Positions 1 through 6,467 are shown, numbered from the stretch's first letter. The stretch: DNA of 6,467 bases from an uncultured Acinetobacter sp. (GCA_900766635.1 CAAFWA010000139.1:1-6467), one strand, 5' to 3'. The notes: generated from the sequence alone by a model not told the origin. Numbers and translations are program-made.

Positions 1-929
1 GCCACTTGAAAGTAGAAATTGGCCATAAAGTCATTGAGCATTTGCCCTAAGTCATCGCCTTGCATATCAGGGAAATAACTTTTTCCACCCAACATTTTAC
101 CGTTACGCACATGCATAATCTGCACACAGGTCACCCCTGCTTGATAGGCAATCGCCAAAATATCAGCTTCGCCTTTAATTTTATAAATCGCTTGATTGGC
201 TTGCACATCACGCAATAAAGCTAAACGATCACGGTAAAACACTGCTTTTTCAAACTCTAAAGCTTCGGCAGCAGCTTCCATATTCTGAATGAGTTCTTGA
301 TTCAGCTCTTTGGTGTCGCCTTGTAAAAAACGTAAAGAATTCGCCACGTCTTGTTGATAATCTTCAGGTGAAATTAAACCCACACACGGCGCACTACAGC
401 GTTTAATTTGGTACTGTAAACACGGGCGTTTGCGCTGCGCAAAATAGCTGTTTTCACATTGGCGCACATTAAATAATTTTTGTAATACCAATAAAGTATC
501 TTTGGCATTTACTGCACTTGGATAAGGCCCAAAGAACTTACCCGCTTGATGCTTACCCTTACCACGACCACTGGCAATTCTCGGATAGGGTTTATCCGCA
601 GAAATATAAATATAAACATAAGATTTATCATCACGCAGCATAATGTTATATGGCGGACGATGCAGCTTAATTAAGTTTTGCTCAAGCAATAAGGCTTCAG
701 TTTCAGAGCGCACCACCAAGGTTTCAATGTCGTAAATACGACTCACCAAGGCTTGCGTTTTGGGATGCTCAATGGTTTTTACAAAATAGCTTGAAACACG
801 ATTTTTTAAATTTTTGGCTTTACCCACATACAATAATTCGCCCTCTTTGCCGAGCATACGATAGACCCCCGGCAAGGTGGTCATATGGGCTAAGATTTTT
901 TCGATATGAGGACGGGCATGTGGGTTCAC
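1..929 (-). CDS. uvrC: UvrABC excinuclease subunit C, N-terminal 309 residues (partial at the window edge)
   Basis: UvrC makes both incisions around bulky DNA lesions in nucleotide excision repair, acting with UvrB in the cytoplasm. Reading the minus strand from 929 gives 309 codons with no stop before the window edge; full-length family members are about 600 residues. Visible in order: a GIY-YIG nuclease domain (GVY at 21-23, YVG at 34-36, an Arg near 44, Glu residues in [11 protein letters not shown] around 75-85); four cysteines at 158, 170, 178 and 182, whose 12/8/4 spacing equals that of the E. coli cysteines reported to bind an iron-sulphur cluster; and a UvrB-binding UVR segment at about 207-242. 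The endonuclease-V-like and HhH domains lie outside the window. The start is a GTG at 927-929. No in-frame ATG lies between the upstream stop and the conserved domain, and an AGG ribosome binding core (936-938) sits 6 bases before the GTG. The gene is divergent from the ATPase gene at 1103. Confidence 0.96.
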   Translation of the reverse strand, partial: MNPHARPHIEKILAHMTTLPGVYRMLGKEGELLYVGKAKNLKNRVSSYFVKTIEHPKTQALVSRIYDIETLVVRSETEALLLEQNLIKLHRPPYNIMLRDDKSYVYIYISADKPYPRIASGRGKGKHQAGKFFGPYPSAVNAKDTLLVLQKLFNVRQCENSYFAQRKRPCLQYQIKRCSAPCVGLISPEDYQQDVANSLRFLQGDTKELNQELIQNMEAAAEALEFEKAVFYRDRLALLRDVQANQAIYKIKGEADILAIAYQAGVTCVQIMHVRNGKMLGGKSYFPDMQGDDLGQMLNDFMANFYFQV

Positions 930-961
930 AATTAACCTATAAATTGGCAATCTCAATATGC

Positions 962-991
962 ATAATGTGATGACCAGGTGCTGATTTTCAA
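962..991 (-). promoter_or_regulatory. Candidate sigma-70 promoter for uvrC
   Basis: On the minus strand, TTGAAA (986-991; 5 of 6 matches to the -35 consensus) is followed after 18 bases by CATTAT (962-967; 4 of 6 to -10). The predicted transcript start is near 955, which leaves a leader of about 26 bases before the GTG at 929. This is assigned by eye from consensus; no LexA-type box was recognised. Confidence 0.4.
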
Positions 992-1066
992 GCAGATTAA
1001 TGTAGCGATCTTGGTACTACTCATCACAGTGCTCTTGGAAAAGTCATGTCGAGGGGCGTGCATTTT

Positions 1067-1075
1067 TGCTATGCT
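1067..1075 (+). promoter_or_regulatory. Candidate extended -10 promoter for the Clp-like ATPase gene
   Basis: TGCTATGCT fits the extended -10 pattern TGnTATnnT. No good -35 hexamer lies 16-18 bases upstream, which is typical of extended -10 promoters. A start near 1082 gives a leader of about 20 bases. The element overlaps a small inverted repeat, GCTA-TGCT-TAGC (1068-1079). Confidence 0.4.
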
Positions 1076-1102
1076 TAGCGCCTGCTTTAGGGAACCCATG
1101 TT

Positions 1103-2146
1103 ATGACGCACTCTTCGCATGCCATGCATATTATTCAGCCAGCAACCTCCACACACAGTATCTCAGAAAAAGACCGCTTAATTGGTAAACCACGTTTTCA
1201 CTTTGAACCTTCAGAAGTGATGCAAAAATTGCGTGAGCGTATTATTGGTCAAGATGCAGCACTCAATGAAATTGAAAAAATGTTGCATGTGGTCAAAGCC
1301 GATTTTTCTAATCCTGAACGTCCTTTGGCAGTCACCTTGATGCTTGGTCCTACAGGGGTGGGCAAAACCGAAACGGTACGCTTAATTAGCGAGGCGATTT
1401 ATGGACGTGCTGATGCCTTTTGTCGCATCGATATGAATACCTTAGCCCAAGAACACTATGCCGCAGCCCTGACAGGTGCGCCTCCCGGTTATGTCGGTTC
1501 TAAAGAGGGACATAGTTTATTTGATGAAACTGCCATTGCAGGCAGTCATACTCGCCCCGGCATTATGCTGTTTGATGAACTCGAAAAAGCATCCAATGAA
1601 GTGCTACGTGGTTTAATGAATGTGTTAGATACAGGCAAATTGACGCTGACTGCGGGTACAAAAACCATTGATTTTCGTAACTGCATGATTTTTATGACCA
1701 GTAACGTGGGTGCACAAGCCGCGCAGCAGTATTTAGATAAACTCAATTTTTTACCTAAAAAAATGCAAGATGTGTGTTTAAAGCGCGTTCCTACACAAAC
1801 CATTATTGAAAAAGTCATGCAGCGTAAATTCGATCCTGAATTTTTAAATCGAATTGATCGCACCTTGCATTATCAACCTGTACAAGATGATGCGCTGCCA
1901 CGTTTGGTTGAGATTGAACTGAGCAAACTCAATCAACGCTTACAGCATCAAAAACGCCAAGTACATTTAACCGATGCCGCCAAAGCTTATTTTTACCAAG
2001 ATCACGATATTCGTTATGGTGCACGTCATTTAGGTCGTAAAATTCGCACCGAACTTGAGCCTGTTTTGGCTTTGTATTTTTTACAACATCCTGACGTGTT
2101 GAGCTTAACGCTTGATTATCAAAATGGTCATTTTCAACAGGTTTAA
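1103..2146 (+). CDS. Stand-alone AAA+ ATPase resembling the D2 module of ClpA/ClpB
   Basis: A 347-residue protein holding one ATPase module of the Clp/Hsp100 type. Visible landmarks: a short tail without the Clp N-domain (1-43), the family IIGQDAAL motif (47-54), Walker A GPTGVGKT (82-89), pore loop with GYVG (129-132), Walker B IMLFDE (154-159), sensor 1 MTSN (198-201), arginine finger in FLNRID (R250), and sensor 2 GAR (306-308) in a C-terminal ClpB_D2-small-like domain. All catalytic positions are present, so it is probably an active hexameric unfoldase or remodeller in the cytoplasm. ClpA and ClpB are 750-860 residues with two ATPase domains; this one lacks D1, the N-domain and the ClpB coiled coil. 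I see no clear IGL/IGF loop, so ClpP docking is not evident. The start at 1103 has AGGGA (1089-1093) 9 bases upstream; Met8 (1124) is an alternative. The substrate is unknown, and the neighbours give no hint. Confidence 0.88.
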   Translation: MTHSSHAMHIIQPATSTHSISEKDRLIGKPRFHFEPSEVMQKLRERIIGQDAALNEIEKMLHVVKADFSNPERPLAVTLMLGPTGVGKTETVRLISEAIYGRADAFCRIDMNTLAQEHYAAALTGAPPGYVGSKEGHSLFDETAIAGSHTRPGIMLFDELEKASNEVLRGLMNVLDTGKLTLTAGTKTIDFRNCMIFMTSNVGAQAAQQYLDKLNFLPKKMQDVCLKRVPTQTIIEKVMQRKFDPEFLNRIDRTLHYQPVQDDALPRLVEIELSKLNQRLQHQKRQVHLTDAAKAYFYQDHDIRYGARHLGRKIRTELEPVLALYFLQHPDVLSLTLDYQNGHFQQV

Positions 2147-2149
2147 ATT

Positions 2150-2178
2150 AAAAAACCACGCCTAAAGCGTGGTTTTTT
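2150..2178. terminator. Bidirectional intrinsic terminator between convergent genes
   Basis: CCACGC (2156-2161) and GCGTGG (2167-2172) form a 6-base-pair GC-rich stem with a CTAAA loop. It is flanked by a run of six A on the left (2150-2155) and six T on the right (2173-2178), so a U tract follows the hairpin on either strand. It begins 4 bases after the ATPase stop and ends 12 bases from the stop of the LprI-like gene, so it probably ends both transcripts. Confidence 0.9.
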
Positions 2179-2189
2179 ATCGTTCAATA

Positions 2190-2564
2190 TTAGCGCTTTG
2201 TATCTTGTAAATAATCTTCTAGATCTTCAATACGATCTTCAGTTTTCTCAGTTAAACAGTCATTGAGAACTAATGGATACATCGAACCGCCTTCATAAGC
2301 TTGAGCAGTATATCGGCAGTCTTTATTTTTATAATTCACCCAAGTTTTTTGAATGTCGATAAATTGTTTACGCTGTGCTGAGGTCAGCTTGGCTGTATAA
2401 GATTTATAAAGTTTATTCAGCTTTTGATCGGCTTGTTTATATTCTTGTGCAGTGCAAATATTTAAATCAGTTTGATTCATATTACGATCACAATCAGCAA
2501 AACTTAAGCTGCTGATCAAGAGTAATGGACTGATACATAGTGCTTTGCTAATCATTTTTGGCAT
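2190..2564 (-). CDS. Exported LprI-like / DUF1311 domain protein
   Basis: A 124-residue protein. A basic start, a hydrophobic stretch (about residues 9-21) and the likely cleavage SFA|DC after residue 23 form a Sec signal peptide. The residue before Cys25 is Asp, so this is not a lipobox, and a soluble periplasmic protein is expected. The mature part carries the DUF1311 pattern: Cys25, QTDLNICT with Cys37, ADQKLNKLY (46-53), QKTWVNYKNKDC with Cys83, GGS (92-94), NDC with Cys103, and TEDR (108-111). The four cysteines probably form two disulphides. Mycobacterial LprI, which shares the domain, has been reported to inhibit lysozyme, but many members are uncharacterised, so that function is only inferred. 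The longest reading frame begins at a TTG at 2576. I prefer the ATG at 2564, because GGAAG (2570-2574) is placed exactly as its ribosome binding site and a signal peptide follows directly. It is a single gene, convergent with the ATPase gene. Confidence 0.85.
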   Translation of the reverse strand: MPKMISKALCISPLLLISSLSFADCDRNMNQTDLNICTAQEYKQADQKLNKLYKSYTAKLTSAQRKQFIDIQKTWVNYKNKDCRYTAQAYEGGSMYPLVLNDCLTEKTEDRIEDLEDYLQDTKR

Positions 2565-2569
2565 GATGT

Positions 2570-2574
2570 CTTCC
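2570..2574 (-). promoter_or_regulatory. Ribosome binding site that fixes the LprI-like start at 2564
   Basis: GGAAG on the minus strand lies 5 bases before the ATG at 2562-2564. It sits inside the codons that a TTG start at 2576 would use, and that TTG has no comparably placed site of its own, so the ATG is favoured. Confidence 0.65.
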
Positions 2575-2584
2575 AATTGTAGTC

Positions 2585-2596
2585 AGGAATGTTCCT
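2585..2596. repeat. Short inverted repeat in the LprI-like gene leader
   Basis: AGGAATGTTCCT has 5-base arms around TG, centred about 26 bases upstream of the ATG at 2564. It could be an operator or a chance palindrome. No convincing -10/-35 pair was found for this gene between 2577 and 2700. Confidence 0.3.
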
Positions 2597-2709
2597 TCAA
2601 ATACTTTAACCTTATGTAATCTAGAGAGAAAATAAAATTACGATGAAATGGCGATCTTTTTAAATTTTGCCCAAAGTTAAGCATCAATATTGCTAAAGTA
2701 TAAAAACAC

Positions 2710-2737
2710 TTGAAAAAAACTCGATTATTGCTTAAAC
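2710..2737 (+). promoter_or_regulatory. Candidate distal promoter upstream of fadB
   Basis: TTGAAA (2710-2715) is followed after 16 bases by TTAAAC (2732-2737), which is preceded by TG plus one base (2729-2731), an extended -10 arrangement. The -10 itself is weak (3 of 6). If used, the fadB leader would be about 255 bases and would contain all the hairpins listed below. Confidence 0.22.
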
Positions 2738-2776
2738 CTAGACAGCTTTAGATTAAAAAAAATCACATAAAAACTG

Positions 2777-2814
2777 CAATTTTGCTTTATAGGGGTTTAT
2801 TCATAGCAAAGTTG
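2777..2814 (+). repeat. Imperfect inverted repeat / possible stem-loop
   Basis: CAATTTTGCT (2777-2786) can pair with AGCAAAGTTG (2805-2814): ten base pairs including one G-T wobble, with an 18-base loop that holds GGGG (2792-2795). There is no following T run, so it is not a terminator. It could be a protein-binding palindrome, or an RNA hairpin if transcription starts upstream. Confidence 0.4.
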
Positions 2815-2834
2815 TGATTGAAGTTTGAATCACA
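2813..2834. repeat. Inverted repeat TGTGATT-N8-AATCACA
   Basis: Perfect 7-base arms at 2813-2819 and 2828-2834 form a 22-base dyad. The AATCACA arm also occurs at 2761-2767. The arm words resemble CRP/Vfr half sites, but the inner spacing (12 between TGTGA and TCACA) is not the usual 6, so the binding protein is unknown. Confidence 0.5.
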
Positions 2835-2870
2835 CGCTAGCGAAATTGGTGACCCTAGCGTCACAGCTAG
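2834..2870. promoter_or_regulatory. Cluster of overlapping CTAGC palindromes, a likely operator
   Basis: Within 37 bases there are four nested dyads: CGCTAGCG (2835-2842, perfect), ACGCTAG-N14-CTAGCGT (2834-2840 / 2855-2861), GTGAC-N6-GTCAC (2849-2853 / 2860-2864), and CTAGC-N6-GCTAG (2855-2859 / 2866-2870). CTAG is usually an uncommon word in bacterial genomes, so three copies here are notable. The likely role is binding of a dimeric regulator of the fad operon; I cannot name the regulator. Confidence 0.5.
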
Positions 2871-2877
2871 ATACAAC
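2849..2877 (+). promoter_or_regulatory. Candidate proximal promoter for fadBA
   Basis: GTGACC (2849-2854; matches TTGACA at 4 of 6) and TACAAC (2872-2877; matches TATAAT at 4 of 6) are separated by exactly 17 bases. The 16-base palindrome CTAGC-N6-GCTAG fills nearly the whole spacer, a geometry that would let a bound repressor block RNA polymerase. A start near 2884 would give a leader of about 115 bases. Both hexamers are imperfect, so this is tentative. Confidence 0.35.
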
Positions 2878-2891
2878 TTGTGATGTTTTTT

Positions 2892-2915
2892 TAAGATGAA
2901 GTTATCGTAAGATGA
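2892..2915 (+). repeat. Direct repeat TAAGATGA, two copies 16 bases apart
   Basis: TAAGATGA occurs at 2892-2899 and again at 2908-2915. Each copy is followed by an AG- or GG-like step (AAGATGAAG, AAGATGAGG). Possible roles are a tandem activator site or RNA-binding boxes in the leader; chance is also possible. Confidence 0.4.
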
Positions 2916-2926
2916 GGCAGGTTTGA

Positions 2927-2948
2927 GGTGCGCAGGACTATACGCACC
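2927..2948 (+). repeat. Leader hairpin GGTGCG / CGCACC
   Basis: GGTGCG (2927-2932) and CGCACC (2943-2948) form a perfect, GC-rich 6-base-pair stem with a 10-base loop, about 50 bases upstream of the fadB start. There is no T run after it, so it is not an intrinsic terminator. It may stabilise the mRNA 5' end or bind a regulator. Confidence 0.45.
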
Positions 2949-2975
2949 CACTTCACAACATTAACTTAAAAAGTC

Positions 2976-2991
2976 CTCCAAAATAAAGGAG
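2976..2991 (+). promoter_or_regulatory. Small hairpin able to cover the fadB ribosome binding site
   Basis: The fadB ribosome binding site is AAAGGAG (2985-2991), 7 bases before the ATG. CTCC (2976-2979), part of TCCTCC, is complementary to its GGAG core (2988-2991), with an 8-base A-rich loop. A four-pair stem is weak alone, but it could modulate translation together with the hairpin upstream. Confidence 0.4.
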
Positions 2992-2998
2992 ATCAGGC

Positions 2999-5150
2999 AT
3001 GATCCACGCTGGCAATGCCATTACCGTCCAAATGCTAACGGACGGAATTGCAGAATTCCGCTTTGACTTACAAGGTGAGTCGGTCAACAAATTTAACCGC
3101 GTAACCATTGATGACTTTCAAGCTGCGATTGATGCTGTAAAAGCCGATCAAAGCGTTCAAGGTCTGATTGTAACTTCAGCAAAACCTACCTTTATTGTGG
3201 GTGCTGATATTACTGAATTTGGCACCACCTTTGCCGCAGGCGAAGACGCAATTGTGGATTGGGTGTTAGCACTACACAATACATTCAATGCATTTGAAGA
3301 TTTAGACATCCCGAAAGTAGCTGCCATTAATGGTGTGGCTTTAGGTGGTGGTTTTGAAATGTGTTTAGTCTGTGACTATCGTGTGATGTCAGACAAAGCA
3401 CAAGTGGGCCTACCTGAAGTGAAACTGGGGTTAATTCCAGGTTTTGGTGGTACGGTACGCTTAAGCCGTGTGATTGGTATTGATAATGCCATTGATTGGA
3501 TTGCCACTTCAGCACCACGTAAAGGCGCAGCTGCATTAAAAGAGGGTGCTGTTGATGCTGTGGTTGCCCATGACCAATTGCAAGCTGCGGCGCTTGATTT
3601 AGTGAAACAAGCCATTGATGGTCGTTTAGATTGGAAAGCCAAACGCCAAGAAAAACTGCAACCTGTAAAACTCAATGCCATTGAGCAAATCATGGCCTTT
3701 AATGCAGCCAAAGGTGTGGTTTTTGCCAAAGCTAAACCAAGCCAATACCCTGCTCCAAAATTATTGCTTGATGCTTTAGAAAAAGGTTCAAGCTTAAGCC
3801 GTAACGATGCATTAGTTGAAGAAGCAAAAGCCTTTGCGAAAGCGGCGGTAACTCCACAGTCAGAAGCTTTAATTGGTTTATTCTTAAACGATCAAGTTGT
3901 TAAGAAAACTTCTAAGAAATACGAAAAAGGCGCACATGAGGTCAAGCAAGCTGCTGTGATTGGCGCAGGCATCATGGGTGGCGGTATTGCGTTCCAAGCG
4001 GCAAGCAAAGGCACACCAATTATCATGAAAGATATTGGTAATGCACAGCTTGCTTTAGGTATGGATGAAGCGACTAAGCTCCTCACTAAACAAGTTGAAC
4101 GCAAAAAAATGAAGCCTGCTCAAATGGGTGAAACTTTAGCGCGTATCCGTCCAACTTTGGGTTATGACGAATTTAAAGACGTGGATATTGTGATTGAAGC
4201 AGTCACAGAAAATCCAAAAATCAAAGACATCGTGTTACGTGAAACTGAAAGCAAAGTGGGCCCAAATACCATTATTGCTTCAAACACCTCAACTATTTCG
4301 ATTACCCGTTTAGCACAAAGCCTAGAGCGTCCTGAAAACTTTGTCGGGATGCACTTCTTTAACCCAGTGCCACTGATGCCATTGGTTGAAGTGATTCGTG
4401 GTGAAAAAACTTCACCTGAAGCGATTGCCACCACAGTGGTATTGGCACAAAAAATGGGTAAAACCCCTATTGTGGTCAATGACTGCCCGGGCTTTTTAGT
4501 CAACCGTGTGTTGTTCCCGTACTTTGGTGCTTTTGATCAATTAATTCGTGACGGTGCTGATTTCCAACAAATCGACAAAGTGATGCACAACTTTGGTTGG
4601 CCAATGGGCCCTGCTTATCTCATGGACGTGGTCGGAATTGATACCGGCGTACATGGTGCAGAAGTGATGGCAGAGGGCTTCCCTGATCGTATGCAGCTTG
4701 GTTTTAAAGGCGCAATCGAGTTAATGTACGAAGCGCAACGTCTTGGTCAAAAAAATGACGTTGGCTTTTATAAATACGAACTCGACAAAAAAGGCAAAAA
4801 AGCCAAAACCGTTGACCCAACGGCCTACGATGTTATTGCACCAAGTGTTACCGCAGAAAAACGTGAGTTTGATGAGCACGAAATCATTGATCGTATGATG
4901 GTGACGTTCTGTAACGAAACGGTACGCTGCTTAGAAGACAACATTGTGGCTACCCCTGCTGAAGCCGATATGGCGATGATTATGGGTGTAGGCTTCCCTG
5001 CATTCCGTGGTGGTCCATGCCGTTACATCGACCAAGTGGGTGTCGCAGAATACGTTGCGCTGTGTGATAAATATGCACACTTAGGTAAAGGCTACGAAGC
5101 CCCACAAATGCTGCGTGATATGGCAGCCAATAACAAGAAATTTTACGGTT

Positions 5151-5152
<2 letters not shown>
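2999..5152 (+). CDS. fadB: Fatty acid oxidation complex subunit alpha: enoyl-CoA hydratase / 3-hydroxyacyl-CoA dehydrogenase
   Basis: A 717-residue alpha subunit of the trifunctional beta-oxidation complex, close to the usual length (about 715-730). It hydrates trans-2-enoyl-CoA and oxidises L-3-hydroxyacyl-CoA with NAD+ in the cytoplasm. Residues 1 to about 190 form the crotonase domain: VGADITEF (67-74), GGGFE with Glu120, and LPE with Glu140, matching E. coli FadB Glu119 and Glu139. A linker (about 190-310) leads to the NAD-binding fold: GAGIMG (322-327), TENP (403-406), SNTS (428-431), and [13 protein letters not shown] with catalytic His452 and Glu464 (His450 and Glu462 in E. coli). Two C-terminal dehydrogenase domains follow (GFLVNR 498-503; [11 protein letters not shown] 663-673). 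The ATG at 2999 has AAAGGAG 7 bases upstream. It is the first gene of the operon with fadA, 12 bases ahead of it. A repeat-rich leader suggests regulation. Nothing is missing or disrupted. Confidence 0.97.
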
Positions 5153-6337
<1,185 letters not shown>

Positions 6338-6350
6338 GTTTTAATCATTA

Positions 6351-6382
6351 AAAATCCCTCGCTTTAAGCGGGGGATTTTTTT
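6351..6382 (+). terminator. Intrinsic terminator of the fadBA operon
   Basis: A stem of AAAATCCCTCGC (6351-6362) with GCGGGGGATTTT (6368-6379), containing one T-G wobble and a TTTAA loop, is followed by a T run to 6382. It starts 13 bases after the fadA stop. The A-rich left flank gives a weaker terminator on the opposite strand. Confidence 0.92.
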
Positions 6383-6467
6383 GCTTGTTTTGTTATAACA
6401 TTGTTAAATTAGATTAATTTTCACACAAAAATTACATTTAATCTGAAGCAGTCATCATTCGGTTAAA
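6383..6467. other. AT-rich non-coding end of the window with a palindrome and a possible promoter
   Basis: There is no gene in these 85 bases. TGTTATAACA (6391-6400) is a perfect 10-base palindrome; it also reads as an extended -10 (TGTTATAAC, 5 of 6 to TATAAT) on either strand, without a good -35. AGATTAA (6411-6417) and TTAATCT (6438-6444) form a 7-base inverted repeat with 20 bases between. Both are plausible control elements for a gene beyond the edge, but AT richness makes chance matches likely. Confidence 0.3.

Larger units (their letters stand above)
2565..2998. other. Long AT-rich intergenic control region between the LprI-like gene and fadB
   Basis: About 430 bases with no credible coding region on either strand. 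The left half (2600-2775) is very AT-rich, with A tracts at about 2702-2706, 2713-2719, 2755-2762 and 2769-2773. The right half (2777-2998) is crowded with inverted and direct repeats, listed separately. Several TGTGA/TCACA words recur (2763, 2813, 2830, 2861, 2879), as does CTAG (near 2620, 2739, 2837, 2855, 2867). Because the left-hand gene is transcribed away, both genes must start from here. The repeat-rich half lies next to fadB and most likely serves it. Confidence 0.7.

Noticed and set aside
1..929. uvrC as a truncated pseudogene.
   Set aside because: The frame is open to the window edge with all N-terminal motifs intact; it is cut only by the window.
1046..1078. A 10-codon plus-strand frame from ATG 1046 to TAG 1076-1078.
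   Set aside because: It has no ribosome binding site, and its end falls across the candidate -10 of the next gene.
953..1156. A 67-residue minus-strand open frame across the uvrC/ATPase intergenic region.
   Set aside because: It overlaps the ATPase start and both candidate promoters, has no recognisable domain, and its composition looks random.
1546..1863. A 105-residue minus-strand frame inside the ATPase gene.
   Set aside because: It is a shadow frame opposite a well-conserved coding region and shows no domain.
2777..2814. An intrinsic terminator upstream of fadB.
   Set aside because: There is no T tract after the stem, and the stem is AT-rich.
2813..2834. A classical CRP site.
   Set aside because: The half sites are right, but 12 bases separate TGTGA and TCACA instead of 6, so I call it only an inverted repeat.
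2565..2998. A missing small gene, riboswitch or CRISPR-like array in the long intergenic region.
   Set aside because: There is no frame with a ribosome binding site and protein-like composition, no recognised riboswitch consensus, and the repeats are too short and irregular for CRISPR.
3327..4503. Several minus-strand frames of 69-117 residues inside fadB.
   Set aside because: They lie opposite a gene with clear motifs along its full length and have no independent support.

Overview
The window reads as part of a low-GC gammaproteobacterial chromosome, most likely Acinetobacter or a close relative in the Moraxellaceae. I base this on moderate AT richness, AT-rich intergenic DNA, and the recalled style of the FadB and UvrC proteins; no search was run. 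All the protein-coding genes look intact or run off the window edge. I see no insertion sequence, integron, phage gene, CRISPR array, tRNA or rRNA.

Layout: (1) positions 1-929, minus strand, the N-terminal half of uvrC (nucleotide excision repair endonuclease subunit), cut by the window edge and starting at GTG. (2) 930-1102, a divergent promoter region. (3) 1103-2146, plus strand, a stand-alone single-module AAA+ ATPase resembling the second ATPase domain (D2) of ClpA/ClpB. (4) 2150-2178, a hairpin terminator that works in both directions between convergent genes. (5) 2190-2564, minus strand, a small exported LprI-like (DUF1311) four-cysteine protein; its start is reassigned from a TTG to an internal ATG. 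(6) 2565-2998, a long AT-rich intergenic region dense in inverted and direct repeats, which serves as the control region for the next operon. (7) 2999-5152 and 5165-6337, plus strand, the fadB-fadA operon. (8) 6351-6382, a strong terminator, followed by 85 bases of AT-rich non-coding DNA.

How the genes work together: FadB (enoyl-CoA hydratase plus 3-hydroxyacyl-CoA dehydrogenase) and FadA (3-ketoacyl-CoA thiolase) form the trifunctional fatty-acid beta-oxidation complex. They are separated by 12 bases, and the fadA ribosome binding site overlaps the fadB stop codon. The other three genes have no evident functional link with the fad operon.

The main novelty candidates are the repeat-rich fadB leader and promoter region and the orphan Clp-D2-like ATPase. 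In the fadB region a perfect palindrome fills a candidate promoter spacer, an 8-base direct repeat lies downstream of it, and two leader hairpins follow, one of which can cover the ribosome binding site. I find no convincing evidence of a wholly new multi-gene system here.
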